From NCBI GenBank assembly GCA_026014705.1, contig JAOZHU010000025.1, positions 1-64,000 of the forward strand: a DNA stretch of 64,000 bases, read 5' to 3'. Below, one piece after another: positions 1 through 8,526 of this stretch. The notes below the pieces were generated by a model, which was not told the origin of the DNA, did no database searches, and saw only the letters and a list, made by a program, of their open reading frames with translations. Both the position numbers and the translations under genes were made by a program. Each line of letters opens with the position of its first letter. The first letter of the stretch is position 1. This DNA is from Candidatus Bathyarchaeota archaeon. Its GTDB lineage: Archaea > Thermoproteota > Bathyarchaeia > Bathyarchaeales > Bathycorpusculaceae.

Positions 1-555
1 GCGAAAGGCATAATGTCCAAACCCGTAATTACCGCCCAAGCTGAAGACAGCCTGAAGGAAGCTGAAGATAAAATGCATAAACATGACATTTCATGCTTGC
101 CCATAATGTCGCAGGAAAAACTGATAGGCATCGTCACAAAACTGGACTTTCTCGAGCCAATTTCGCAGATGGAGGTTTCTGAAAGAAAATTCACAGTTCA
201 ATTCTCAGTGAAAAACATCAAAATCAACCCCGACGAGCAGGCTTTCATGATGGAGGACTTCGACACGTTCGCGCGCAAATACGAAAACGTCTTCAAAACA
301 GGAACTTTGTTCGCTTACGTTAAAACGCACGGCACAAACCTCAAGGGCGTCCCGCTTATCCACTGCCGCTTGCAGCTGCGAACGGCAAAAGGCGCCTTCT
401 ACAGTTCAAGTGAAGGCTGGGGAATAGAACCAACCTTCCGCGTGGCATTAGATAGGCTTGACAGGAGAATCTTGCGTAGCAAAGAACTGAACCATGACCC
501 AACATTCGCTAGGGATTACCTGCGGAAAATAGGCTTCCCAGAAGAAGAACTGTGA
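1..555 (+). CDS. CBS domain - HPF-like ribosome-associated protein (5' partial)
   Basis: The reading frame is open to the window edge, and the first residues (AKGIMSKPVIT) are the middle of a CBS domain, so the N-terminus lies outside. After the CBS remnant (to about residue 55) comes a domain resembling the S30AE/HPF fold, with a basic segment around HCRLQLRTAKGAFYSS and RVALDRLDRRILR. CBS domains bind adenine nucleotides and HPF-type domains bind the ribosome decoding region. The fusion therefore suggests an energy-sensing ribosome hibernation or dimerization factor (inference). It is followed after about 75 bp by a VapBC pair. Family assignment is by motif pattern only. Confidence 0.7.
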   Translation, partial: AKGIMSKPVITAQAEDSLKEAEDKMHKHDISCLPIMSQEKLIGIVTKLDFLEPISQMEVSERKFTVQFSVKNIKINPDEQAFMMEDFDTFARKYENVFKTGTLFAYVKTHGTNLKGVPLIHCRLQLRTAKGAFYSSSEGWGIEPTFRVALDRLDRRILRSKELNHDPTFARDYLRKIGFPEEEL

Positions 556-589
556 TACAGCTTACGTGTAGGATTCGAGCTGTTCAAAG

Positions 590-611
590 TGTTTAAATGT
601 ATGTTCAAACA
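590..611. promoter_or_regulatory. Candidate vapBC operator (imperfect palindrome)
   Basis: TGTTTAAA and TTCAAACA flank a 6-nt centre and match as inverted arms at 7 of 8 positions. TGTTCAAA also occurs as a direct repeat at 581 and 602. The TTTAAATG inside the left arm could be the TATA box, about 40 nt before the vapB start. This is the expected place for VapB autorepression, but that function is inferred. Confidence 0.4.
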
Positions 612-632
612 TATATTTAATTGTGATCCCCT

Positions 633-845
633 TTGGTTAAGACAATTACAATCCGAGACGAGGTATACCAAAAACTGCTAGCTGTTAAAAAGAAAAACGA
701 GAGCTTCAGCAAGTTGTTCGAAAGACTTGCAGAGAACAGAGACCCAATAGAGACGCTCTTAAAGCTTAGGGCGCAGGTGGAATTTACAGAAAAAGAAAAA
801 ATGCTGTCTGAACTACGTTCTTTAAGGGCTGAACGAAGACGATGA
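633..845 (+). CDS. vapB: VapB-type antitoxin
   Basis: This 70-residue protein begins with a strand-helix-helix DNA-binding pattern (VKTITIRDEVYQKLLAVK) typical of the archaeal DUF217/VapB antitoxin family. A charged, helical C-terminal part (residues 40-70) would wrap the toxin. The start is TTG at 633. There is no ATG in the N-terminal part, and the family normally begins with this KTITI strand. It overlaps the following PIN-domain toxin by 4 nt (ATGA), the usual translational coupling of a toxin-antitoxin operon. A palindromic candidate operator lies just upstream. Confidence 0.85.
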   Translation: MVKTITIRDEVYQKLLAVKKKNESFSKLFERLAENRDPIETLLKLRAQVEFTEKEKMLSELRSLRAERRR

Positions 846-1222
846 TTATCATAGACTCCGACGTGTTGATTGAGATATTAGACAAGAAATCCGAAAAAGG
901 CGAAGAAGCTCTCAAACATATTCTTCAAAGCGGCGAAGAAATAGCTACCACAGTCATCAATTTACATGAGGTTCTGTATGGCTTGGATAAATATGGAAAA
1001 CCAGTGAAAGATCTTCTGCTGCTGCCAATTCTTGACTTCATAAAAAAAGACGCCGTGCTTTCGAGCAAAATCGAACGGGAAGCGGAAGAAAAAGGTAATT
1101 CAATACGTAGAACTGATGCCATGATAGCCGCCATAACAATCAGCAGTGGCGCTAGACTCTACACCTTCGACTTAAAACATTTCAATGCGCTAAAACCCCT
1201 TGGGCTGAAACTCTTTCCTTGA
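842..1222 (+). CDS. vapC: VapC-type PIN-domain ribonuclease toxin
   Basis: This is a 126-residue PIN domain. The acidic residues expected for the Mg-binding site are visible: D5 (IIIDSDVL), E43 (NLHEVLYG), D92 (RRTDAMIAA) and D110 (LYTFDLKHF). VapC proteins cut tRNA or rRNA and are neutralised by the cognate VapB, encoded immediately upstream with a 4-nt overlap. The gene looks intact and full length. The cellular RNA target cannot be told from the sequence. Confidence 0.9.
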   Translation: MIIIDSDVLIEILDKKSEKGEEALKHILQSGEEIATTVINLHEVLYGLDKYGKPVKDLLLLPILDFIKKDAVLSSKIEREAEEKGNSIRRTDAMIAAITISSGARLYTFDLKHFNALKPLGLKLFP

Positions 1223-1249
1223 CGCAATCGAAGCCATATACCACGGTGT

Positions 1250-1549
1250 TCAGGCCCTTGCTTGTCGCTCATTTTTAATTTTGTAGTCTGCTTCGATGCT
1301 TCGTGGGCTCATCTGCCGGGTTTTATCGATTTTCAGTTTCACCTTGTCGGTTAATGTTTCAAAATCATGGATGAAAGCTTCAACGTAGCCTATGACGCTG
1401 CAGCTACTGCAGAAGGCGCCTGAAAAAGCGATGGTGACGCTGTCCGGTGACACGCGGACAAGCTTGGCGATGGCTTCAGGGCTCCTAAATCGGTTGTAGC
1501 GGGCGATTGCACGGCGGAGGGTTTCTTCCAGCTCGGTCTGAGAAGACAT
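1250..1549 (-). CDS. Small conserved-type protein with CxxC motif
   Basis: This 99-residue soluble protein has a central FCSSCSVIGYVEAF segment. The CSSC pair could bind a metal or form a disulfide. Residues 1-35 are amphipathic and helical, followed by a beta-rich stretch (SPDSVTIAFSGAFC). The C-terminus is basic. I do not recognise a named family. The organisation recalls small archaeal proteins with a single redox-active or metal-binding CxxC. It is convergent with vapC and has its own ATG. No function is assigned. Confidence 0.55.
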   Translation of the reverse strand: MSSQTELEETLRRAIARYNRFRSPEAIAKLVRVSPDSVTIAFSGAFCSSCSVIGYVEAFIHDFETLTDKVKLKIDKTRQMSPRSIEADYKIKNERQARA

Positions 1550-1626
1550 GTGTATGCCTGCTTAACAAGAAAGCGCTTTCGGTATTTTGAGTTTTCCTTG
1601 TTTTGTTCCGCGGGTTCAGGTGGCGG

Positions 1627-2133
1627 TCAAGGTTTCCAGTCTCTCGACCAGCAGTAAACCGAGTAGAGCGCCAAAACTATCACTAACAGTTCAACTATTC
1701 CAGATGCCTGCCCGAGGAAAAAGGGGTTGCCGAAAACCAGAGGATACACAACGTAGGGCATGACTTCATGAGTGAACATGTCGAAGAATATGTGGCTTAA
1801 GCCACCGATTAAGCAGCAGGCGTAAATGGTTAACAGCGAATACCTGACCTTCGCTGGCTTCAGCCGCAGCACATTGTATGTTGACCAGAGCTTTTTCTCT
1901 AAGAATCGTTCTACAAGATACACTACTAAGCTAATCAGCAATGGGTAAACTGTCAACGCCAAAGCGTAGCCGTGCCAAATTCTGTGGTCAAACGGCTCGC
2001 CGAGCAAAGTGAAGTAAAGCGGCTCCAAATCAATTATTGTTGCTGAGGCGAAGAGGGCAAGCGGATCCACGCTGCGCTTATTTTTGAAGTAAAGAAACAT
2101 CACGGCGAGTCCGTGAATCGGAGTCAGAGGCAT
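1627..2133 (-). CDS. Membrane protein, metal-dependent hydrolase-like (YdjM/DUF4184 type)
   Basis: The protein starts MPLTPIHG and contains WHG near residue 60 and SHIFFDMFTHE further on. This spaced His/Asp pattern in a multi-spanning protein is seen in the YdjM/DUF457/DUF4184 membrane-bound putative hydrolases. About four hydrophobic helices are visible. A TTG at 2148 would add five residues, but the family N-terminus and the ATG at 2133 argue for the shorter form (168 aa). It lies 15 bp downstream of pyrK in the same direction, with no obvious functional link to pyrimidine synthesis. Confidence 0.65.
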   Translation of the reverse strand: MPLTPIHGLAVMFLYFKNKRSVDPLALFASATIIDLEPLYFTLLGEPFDHRIWHGYALALTVYPLLISLVVYLVERFLEKKLWSTYNVLRLKPAKVRYSLLTIYACCLIGGLSHIFFDMFTHEVMPYVVYPLVFGNPFFLGQASGIVELLVIVLALYSVYCWSRDWKP

Positions 2134-2148
2134 CTTTGCGACCTGCAA

Positions 2149-2937
2149 TCATATTGGGATTCTGGCGCCGTCGAAACCCAACTTGGACACGCCTAACTCA
2201 GCTGTGACTTCGCGTAGTCGTGTAGCATTGAACACTGGTCCGTCGCGGCAGACGCGGTATTTGCCTATGACGCAGCTTCCGCAGATGCCTATGCTGCAGC
2301 GCATTAGCCGCTCCAAACTAGCTTCCACGGCTACGCCATGCTGTTCTGCGAGCTCGAAAACTTTTCGCACCATAAGTTCTGGTCCACACGTATAAACCAT
2401 GTCGAATTTTTCTTGGGCAAACAGGGCTTCTAAGGGTTCGGTTGCTAAACATTTGAGCCCGTAGCTGCCGTCTTCCGTAGCTGCAACAACGCTTTTTCCA
2501 GTACATAACGCTTCAATCTCGCGTAGAAACAGCAGTTCATCTTTTGTTTTGGCGCCCATGACGAAAATCAAACGTTTCACCTTCGCAGCGAGTTTTTTAG
2601 CTAGAAACAGCAGAGGCGCTGTGCCTGTTCCGCCGCCTGCTAGCAAGATTCTGCCATCGTTTTCCGTGAAGCTTGTGCCGAATGGACCGCGCACGCCAAC
2701 TGTGTCGCCGCTCTTTAGCATATGCAACGCGCGTGTGGCTTCGCCGACCGCTTTAACTGCCACGGACACTGCACCATCTCCAGCGTCAAGTATGCTCAGC
2801 GGAATCTCATCAACACGCGGTGCCCACAGCATTAGAAATTGTCCGGGTTTAGCCTTAGAGCACAACGTGTCCTTTACGATGAAGGTTTTCACTGTTGGGC
2901 TCTCAGTTTTAACGGTTATGATGCGTGTGGTTCGCAT
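2149..2937 (-). CDS. pyrK: Dihydroorotate dehydrogenase electron-transfer subunit
   Basis: PyrK passes electrons from dihydroorotate dehydrogenase B to NAD through FAD and a [2Fe-2S] cluster. The N-terminal half is a ferredoxin-reductase-type FAD domain (GQFLMLW; PLSILD; GVRGPFG). The middle carries the nucleotide-binding motif LAGGGTGTAPLL, and the C-terminal part has the four-cysteine cluster in MRCSIGICGSCVIGKYRVC. A GTG- or TTG-type start further out would overlap pyrD by 26 nt. The ATG at 2937 (MRTTRIITVK) fits the family and leaves 4 nt after the pyrD stop. It forms an operon with pyrD. Confidence 0.93.
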   Translation of the reverse strand: MRTTRIITVKTESPTVKTFIVKDTLCSKAKPGQFLMLWAPRVDEIPLSILDAGDGAVSVAVKAVGEATRALHMLKSGDTVGVRGPFGTSFTENDGRILLAGGGTGTAPLLFLAKKLAAKVKRLIFVMGAKTKDELLFLREIEALCTGKSVVAATEDGSYGLKCLATEPLEALFAQEKFDMVYTCGPELMVRKVFELAEQHGVAVEASLERLMRCSIGICGSCVIGKYRVCRDGPVFNATRLREVTAELGVSKLGFDGARIPI

Positions 2938-2941
2938 CGTG

Positions 2942-3862
2942 TTAGCTGCGGTGAGATAAGCCGACAATCTCGTTCACGCTCCTAAATCCTTTCTTTCTCA
3001 AATACGCGGACACTCCGCGGTTTACAGCTTCGAACACGCTGGAATTTCTCAGCGCTATTGCGGTGCCTATTTGGACAGCAGAGGCGCCTGCGAGGAGAAA
3101 CTCCACGGCGTCTCGCCATGTGGTTACGCCGCCGCATCCCATTATGGGTGCTTTCACTTTCTCGTAAATGTCGTAGACGCATCTGAGGGCGACTGGTTTT
3201 ATGGCTGGTCCTGACAAGCCGCCGCGTTTGTTGCTGAGTATGGGCAGGGCGGTTTCAGCGTCAATCGCCATGGCTTTGATGGTGTTAACCGCTGTTAATG
3301 CGTCTGCGCCTGCTTTCACTGCGGCTTCGGCTGTTGCTGTAATGTCGGTGACGTTTGGGGACAATTTGACTATGACGGGGGTGTGTACTGTAGCTTTTAC
3401 TTTTTTGACGACTTCTGCGAGTAATGCGGGGTTTTGTCCGATTTCTGAGCCTGTTTCTTTCACGTGTGGGCATGAGACGTTTAGTTCTATGGCGTCTGCA
3501 CCTGCTTCTGCTGCTTTGTGGGCGGTTGCTGCGTATTCTTCGGCTGAGAAGCCGTAGACGCTTACGATGAGTGGCACGGTTAAGATGGTTTTGGCGTGGC
3601 GGATTTCGTGGACGTAAGTGTCTATGCCTGGGTTGGGGAGTCCCATGGCGTTTATTAGTCCGCATTTTGCTTGAATCACGGTTGGGTTTGCGTAGCCTGT
3701 TCGCGGTTTTAAGCCGACGGATTTTGTGACTAATGCTCCGGCGCCGGCTTCAACGATGCTTTGCATGGACTCGGCGGAGTAGCCTAGGATTCCAGAAGCC
3801 AAAGCCGTTGGGCTTTTAAGGTTTAATCCTGCGAAGTTTAGGTTTAACCTGTGGCTGTTCAA
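2942..3862 (-). CDS. pyrD: Dihydroorotate dehydrogenase B, catalytic subunit
   Basis: This is the class 1B enzyme, an FMN-dependent TIM barrel that oxidises dihydroorotate to orotate in pyrimidine synthesis. Visible are the FMN-contact segment at the N-terminus (TALASGILGYS), the active-site loop NVSCPHVKETG with the catalytic cysteine typical of class 1B, and the C-terminal phosphate-binding GCGGVTTW...GASAVQIGTA. At 306 residues it is the usual family length. The start is TTG at 3862, preceded by AAGGTGA at good spacing. It is the first gene of a pyrD-pyrK operon. Confidence 0.95.
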   Translation of the reverse strand: MNSHRLNLNFAGLNLKSPTALASGILGYSAESMQSIVEAGAGALVTKSVGLKPRTGYANPTVIQAKCGLINAMGLPNPGIDTYVHEIRHAKTILTVPLIVSVYGFSAEEYAATAHKAAEAGADAIELNVSCPHVKETGSEIGQNPALLAEVVKKVKATVHTPVIVKLSPNVTDITATAEAAVKAGADALTAVNTIKAMAIDAETALPILSNKRGGLSGPAIKPVALRCVYDIYEKVKAPIMGCGGVTTWRDAVEFLLAGASAVQIGTAIALRNSSVFEAVNRGVSAYLRKKGFRSVNEIVGLSHRS

Positions 3863-4127
3863 AGGCGTTTTTCACCTTGAATCGTTGCTTGTAGGTTTAC
3901 GCCTTTAACAGAGATAAAGCTTCGTTTAAACTGGCTGATCCTTTTGGTTTCAAATTTCAGGAAACGAGTTTTGTCCATGGCGCGGCAGGAGTTTTCGTTC
4001 AGTCAGCGTGCGGTTTTGGGTTGTGGATTGTCAGAAGAACCACTGATTGCTAGTGTTTAAGATTACTCGTGGGATGGTTTAGCGTGTTGCGACTGTAGGT
4101 CCAGTTAGAAAAGAAGGAGGACCTATA
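3863..4127. other. Divergent intergenic region, pyrD / FkbM methyltransferase
   Basis: This 265-bp stretch lies between diverging genes. No coding frame is convincing. AAGGTGA near 3870-3877 (minus strand) is the pyrD ribosome binding site. AAGGAGGA at about 4113-4120 is a strong site placed 7 nt before the TTG start of the methyltransferase and decides that start. I see no RNA gene or repeat here. Confidence 0.5.
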
Positions 4128-5024
4128 TTGCTTGAGAAATCCATACGCGAGTTTAAGAGGCTTACTTACACGGAAGGGGTTCGTTCAGGTTTACGTTTTT
4201 GGTGCAGTTCTGCAGACGCTTATGTGTTTTCGCGTTTAGCTCAATGTCTGGTTTATCACAGGATGAATGGTTACGTTTTGAAGAAGTTGAATAATTCAGG
4301 CGTTCGCATGATTTTGAATGCTGCTGACGAGGGGATATCTCAGGAGTTGATGCTTAAGGGTTCACATGAACCGTTATCGACTAAGATTTTGATGGAGAAT
4401 TTGCGTGAGGGCATGCACGTCGTGGAGGTTGGCGCCAACCTCGGCTATTTCGCTCTGCAGGAAGCAAAAGCTATTGGTCCTGAAGGTGTGGTTTACGCCA
4501 TAGAGCCTGTTCCCGAGAACTATTTTCTGTTGAAACATAATGTGGCTCTTAACAATCTTGACAATGTTCAGGTTTTTAACTTGGCTGTTAGCGGAGAAAA
4601 TGGTTTCTTGGACTTGTTTTTAGGTCGCGCGTCTAACTGGGCGTCAGCAATCAAAACGGATTTGAATATAAGTCGGAAAATCACTGTGCCTGCTCAAAGT
4701 TTGGATACTTTTCTTGAAGATAAGGGCAGGGTCGATTTGGTTCGCATGGATGTGGAAGGCTACGAAACGAGAATTGTGGAAGGAATGACTGAGACTTTGA
4801 AGCAGAAGGATTTGATGCTGTTTATGGAGATTCACCCCATATTCACAGATGAGCGGGAGCATCTGAAGTTGCTGGAGCGGTTGGATGAGGCGGGGTTTGA
4901 GCCTTTCGCGGTGGTTGTTGGCAACCATCCGGGAAAACTAGTTAAGAACGTCACAAGCATGGAATCGTTGATTAGGAACAGGTATTTGCGAAGCACTATT
5001 TTTCACGGTTTCTTCCGAAACTAG
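4128..5024 (+). CDS. FkbM-family SAM-dependent methyltransferase
   Basis: This 298-residue protein has the FkbM fold from about residue 95. The SAM-binding motif I is VVEVGANLGYF (E100 to F108), motif II is YAIEPVPENY, and the characteristic late motif is RMDVEGYE. FkbM enzymes usually methylate hydroxyls of sugars, polyketides or glycoconjugates, so a surface-glycan substrate is plausible. The N-terminal 90 residues are a helical extension without a recognised domain. The TTG start is set by a very good Shine-Dalgarno sequence (AAGGAGGA). The gene stands alone in its strand neighbourhood. Confidence 0.85.
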   Translation: MLEKSIREFKRLTYTEGVRSGLRFWCSSADAYVFSRLAQCLVYHRMNGYVLKKLNNSGVRMILNAADEGISQELMLKGSHEPLSTKILMENLREGMHVVEVGANLGYFALQEAKAIGPEGVVYAIEPVPENYFLLKHNVALNNLDNVQVFNLAVSGENGFLDLFLGRASNWASAIKTDLNISRKITVPAQSLDTFLEDKGRVDLVRMDVEGYETRIVEGMTETLKQKDLMLFMEIHPIFTDEREHLKLLERLDEAGFEPFAVVVGNHPGKLVKNVTSMESLIRNRYLRSTIFHGFFRN

Positions 5025-5158
5025 AGTGGCGCAAAACAAAAAAAGCGAAGGCGGTGCGCGAGACAGGGGAATAGCGTATTTGTAGTCTAATAAAAATAGA
5101 ATGCAGAAGCAATAGAGGGGTCTGCTGTTCACGTGGTTTTCGCGTTGGACAGTTATGG

Positions 5159-6448
5159 TTACTCGGTTGGTTCTGCTGTTTTTCTGAAGCCTTTGCGCTT
5201 GAATATCAGTTTCGCTGTTAAGATTTTTTCGGTGGCAAACAGCCGCGAAGCAATGTACATGACGACGACGGTGAACACGGCGACGTAGACTATGCCGAAT
5301 ATGACTGTTGCGTAATCATTCATTATCACGGCTTTGGAAGCAATCATCGGTTGGCTGTACGGAATCGCTAGGAATACGGCTTTGATTGCCAGCGGCAGCG
5401 TGTTGATGTCTAAGTACATCAGAGCCATGGCAGGAAGGAAAATCAGCGGGTAAATATAGCCTACCATGGCGGTTGCACCGCGGACATCTGAGGCGAACGC
5501 TGACAGGATAACCGCCAAGGCTAAGCCTGAGAGCAGCGTTATGAAAAGTGATATGCCTAGGAGCAGGTAGCCGAATGGTGAGGGCACTAGACCGAGTTTT
5601 ACCAAGTCAACTGACAGTTCAGTGGGCATGCCTATGGTCATGGAACCGATGACGTAGTTGTAGCCTACCATCATTGCCACGGAGGCTAAGCCTGCGACGA
5701 TTATGGTGCTAGATAGTTTGCCCATTAGTATGGCGAAGCGGTCTACTGGCACGGTTAGCAGGGTTTCTAGGGTTTTTTCTTCTTTCTCCATTGCCACTGA
5801 GGTGGCGGCTATCTGCATTGAGTAAGTGAGCATAATCATTATTGTGATTGGTAGGGCGATTGATTGCAGCATCATTAAGCCTGAAAGCGTAGCTGGGTCT
5901 ATGCCTGTTTGGATTTCGCCTTTGATGATGGTTGACTGCGTGGTGCGAACGAGGTCAGGCGCTATGTACCTGTTGAAGCTGCTTACGAGAACGCTGAATG
6001 CTGATGAGCCGATGTCGGAGAATATGCCTCCGCCTTGGAAGACGCCGTAGACGTTTACTGTGGCGGTGATGGCGAGGTTGCCGTTTGTGTGCGCGGTCAT
6101 GTTTGCGCTGAAGCCTGCGGGAATCTCGATGAACTGGGTGCTGTTGTTCTGGGTTAACAGACCTTGCTCTAGGACTTGTTGGGGAGTGATGTTGTTGACG
6201 ACTATTGTTCTTATTGAAGACCCGAGGAAGGTGATGAATGTTTGCGACCAGTTGCCGCCGTCGTTGTCGATGACGAGGTATGTGGCTTTTTGAGCCTGCT
6301 CCTGCGCGGTTTGCGCTGCGTAGCCGAGGACAAGACCGAGAATGGGGAACAACACCAGCGGGATAACGAGCATGCCGAGGAGGATTTTTGGGTCGCGGAT
6401 GAGTTCTTTTAGTTCCTTGATAAAGATTGATTGGAATCCTTTAAGCAT
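5159..6448 (-). CDS. ABC-2 type exporter permease (NatB-like)
   Basis: This 429-residue membrane subunit has one N-terminal helix (residues about 20-45), a large extracytoplasmic domain rich in N-x-T sequons (about 50-185), and five or six C-terminal helices from about residue 190. The coupling segment EKEEKTLETLLTVPVDR is the hallmark of NatB/CcmB-like ABC-2 permeases. The start overlaps the ATPase gene by 8 nt, so the two subunits form one exporter. The substrate is unknown. NatAB relatives export sodium or small toxic molecules. Confidence 0.87.
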   Translation of the reverse strand: MLKGFQSIFIKELKELIRDPKILLGMLVIPLVLFPILGLVLGYAAQTAQEQAQKATYLVIDNDGGNWSQTFITFLGSSIRTIVVNNITPQQVLEQGLLTQNNSTQFIEIPAGFSANMTAHTNGNLAITATVNVYGVFQGGGIFSDIGSSAFSVLVSSFNRYIAPDLVRTTQSTIIKGEIQTGIDPATLSGLMMLQSIALPITIMIMLTYSMQIAATSVAMEKEEKTLETLLTVPVDRFAILMGKLSSTIIVAGLASVAMMVGYNYVIGSMTIGMPTELSVDLVKLGLVPSPFGYLLLGISLFITLLSGLALAVILSAFASDVRGATAMVGYIYPLIFLPAMALMYLDINTLPLAIKAVFLAIPYSQPMIASKAVIMNDYATVIFGIVYVAVFTVVVMYIASRLFATEKILTAKLIFKRKGFRKTAEPTE

Positions 6449-7172
6449 AGCCGACCACCTTTGCGAAAACTTCTTCCAAGTTTGCGCTTTTGAATTTGGT
6501 TTTTAGTTCTTGCGGTTCGCCTTCAACTACGATTTTTCCTTTGTTTACTAAGGCTACGCGGTTGCAGAGGTACTCGACTTCCAGCATGTTGTGGCTGCTC
6601 AGCAGCACGGTTACGCCGTAGTCTTTCACGTAGCGCTTTATTATTTCTCTAACGTGGTAGGCGTGTAAGACATCTAAGCCGCTGGCTGGCTCGTCTAATA
6701 CGGCAAGTTTCGGGCGCGTCATTAAGGCGCGGGCGACGAGGAGGCGGCGTTTCATGCCTTTGCTGTAGGTTTTTGCTTTGTCTTTCAAGCGTTCGCCTAG
6801 TCCGCTTATTGCGGCGGCTTCGTTTATGGTTTGTTTGATGTCGGTTGCGGTGGTTTTGCTGAATTTTGCCATGAATTCGAGGTATTCCCAGCCTGAAAGG
6901 TTTGGGTATGCTCCTGCTTCTTCGGGTAAGTAGCTTATGATTTTGCGGACTTCAGCGGCTTGAGTCACCGCGTCTAAGTCGAAAATTTTCACGGTGCCTG
7001 AGGTAGGCAGAATAAGCGTGCATATTATGCGGAGGGTAGTGGTTTTTCCCGCGCCGTTCGGTCCGATGAGCCCGAAAATCTCGCCCTGTTTAATGTTGAA
7101 GCTTGCCCCATCAAGGGCGCGGATGTTGCCGAATTGTTTAACCAGCGAGCGCGCGTCCACTGCTAAGCTCAA
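6441..7172 (-). CDS. ABC transporter ATP-binding protein (NatA-like)
   Basis: This 243-residue nucleotide-binding subunit of an ABC-2 exporter has Walker A GPNGAGKTT near residue 38 and an ABC signature present as TYSKGMKRRL, a known variant in which SKGM replaces SGGQ. Walker B is LAVLDEPASGLD and the H-loop is LLSSHNMLEVE. The SKGM variant is common in NatA/CcmA-like exporters. It is co-transcribed with the permease downstream (8-nt overlap). Energises export; cargo unknown. Confidence 0.92.
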   Translation of the reverse strand: MSLAVDARSLVKQFGNIRALDGASFNIKQGEIFGLIGPNGAGKTTTLRIICTLILPTSGTVKIFDLDAVTQAAEVRKIISYLPEEAGAYPNLSGWEYLEFMAKFSKTTATDIKQTINEAAAISGLGERLKDKAKTYSKGMKRRLLVARALMTRPKLAVLDEPASGLDVLHAYHVREIIKRYVKDYGVTVLLSSHNMLEVEYLCNRVALVNKGKIVVEGEPQELKTKFKSANLEEVFAKVVGYA

Positions 7173-7267
7173 TATTAGTCACCTTTGCCTTGGTGCAAGT
7201 ATCTTGGGTATATATAAGATTTTTTTGGTGCAAAATTTTACAGGTAAGCGAACACTGAAAAGTGTGC

Positions 7268-7633
7268 CTAGCGGAATTTGTTTGCGAAGATGCTTCTGGA
7301 CAAGTAGGCAAACGCCGCAGCGTTTAGGGCTATGCGCAGCACATTAACGGGTGCGAAAATTAGTTGCGCTGGGGAAGAATTGTACGCCAGCAGCAGATGC
7401 CCTAAACTTATTCCCAGAGTGATACCCAGTGTAGCGGTTGACAAGGCGGCGCCCCATTTCTTCATCAGCCATAAGCCAGCGATTGAGGGCAGCCACAGAG
7501 CCATCTCTATGAAGTTGTTGGGTTCTTCAGGGTGGGTTAACATCATGTACGTAAGCATGCCTATGTTCACGGTCATCCACAGCACTATCAAGTATATGCC
7601 TAGCGGCTTCTTAGGTTTTGAAATCTTGGACAA
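7268..7633 (-). CDS. Small integral membrane protein, unknown
   Basis: This 121-residue protein has four hydrophobic segments (about residues 12-32, 43-55, 62-80 and 90-110) and a basic N-terminus (SKISKPKKP), which suggests a cytoplasmic N-terminus. The sequence is of clean coding type with an ATG start. It does not match a family I can name. It follows arsM by about 70 bp in the same direction, so it may be read through from the arsM transcript. No function is assigned. Confidence 0.55.
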   Translation of the reverse strand: MSKISKPKKPLGIYLIVLWMTVNIGMLTYMMLTHPEEPNNFIEMALWLPSIAGLWLMKKWGAALSTATLGITLGISLGHLLLAYNSSPAQLIFAPVNVLRIALNAAAFAYLSRSIFANKFR

Positions 7634-7703
7634 ACAGCGCTCCCTGAATAAGGATGTTGCGTTAATTCTGATATGTTTTGCGGAAAACTGGGAAAAAAGA
7701 GGG

Positions 7704-8513
7704 CTACTCTGATGGTTTTGTTGCCGAGATTTTGACGCTTACCACAGGAGTTACGAGTTCTTCAGCGAGTTCTTTGGTCAAGCTCATTTCCTTAATCATG
7801 GCCTCTACTGTGGCATCGCTGAAAACCAATTCAGCCGAGAGCGGTGTTTCCTCGACAACATGCACTTCTTTGAAGCCAGCGTTCGCGATAAGCTTCAAGT
7901 ATTCAGTTTTCATTTCTGCGCCCGAAACGCAGGCGATGTAGCCTAAAACGCTTTTCTTCACAGTTTCAGGAATAGGCTTCAGTAGCACCATGTCTGAAAT
8001 CAGCATTCTGCCGCCGGGTTTCAGCACGCGGAACGCCTCGTTGAACACGCGTTGCTTTTCAGGTGACAAGTTGATTACGCAGTTAGAGATGACTACGTCT
8101 GCGGTGTTGTCGGCAATGGGCAAATTTTCAATTTCGCCTAGGCGGAACTCCACGTTCTTGTAGCCGCTTTTTCTGCAGTTAGCGCGTGCTTTGTCAAGCA
8201 TTTCAGGCGTCATGTCCACGCCGATTACCCTGCCTGCTGAGCCTACTTTTTTCGCGGCTAAGAAACAGTCTAAGCCTGCGCCTGAGCCTAAGTCAATCAC
8301 GGTTTCGCCTTCGCGCAGCGAGGCTAACGCGGTTGGGTTGCCGCAGCCTAAGCCTAAATCCGCGCCTTCAGGCACCGAGCGCAATTCATCGCTGGTGTAG
8401 CCTATTTGTTTGCTTACCTGTGAACCGCATCCACAGCCGCAGCCGCATTTTTCTGCTTTGGCGATTTTGCCGTAGCCTTCGCGCACCATTTTCCTTACTT
8501 TTTCTTCTTTCAT
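7704..8513 (-). CDS. arsM: ArsM-type arsenite S-adenosylmethyltransferase
   Basis: The SAM-binding motif is VIDLGSGAGLDCF, and the three cysteines that hold trivalent arsenic in ArsM appear in recognisable contexts: an early cysteine in LGLGCGNP, then ISNCVINLS and IACVSGAE. A cysteine-glycine run near residues 23-29 is an extra metal-binding candidate. Of three possible starts, ATG at 8513 has GAGGAG nine nt upstream; ATG at 8522 sits directly on that site. The upstream AbrB gene ends 13 bp before, so the two form an operon. The product would methylate arsenite. Confidence 0.88.
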   Translation of the reverse strand: MKEEKVRKMVREGYGKIAKAEKCGCGCGCGSQVSKQIGYTSDELRSVPEGADLGLGCGNPTALASLREGETVIDLGSGAGLDCFLAAKKVGSAGRVIGVDMTPEMLDKARANCRKSGYKNVEFRLGEIENLPIADNTADVVISNCVINLSPEKQRVFNEAFRVLKPGGRMLISDMVLLKPIPETVKKSVLGYIACVSGAEMKTEYLKLIANAGFKEVHVVEETPLSAELVFSDATVEAMIKEMSLTKELAEELVTPVVSVKISATKPSE

Positions 8514-8526
8514 ACTTTTCATCTCC

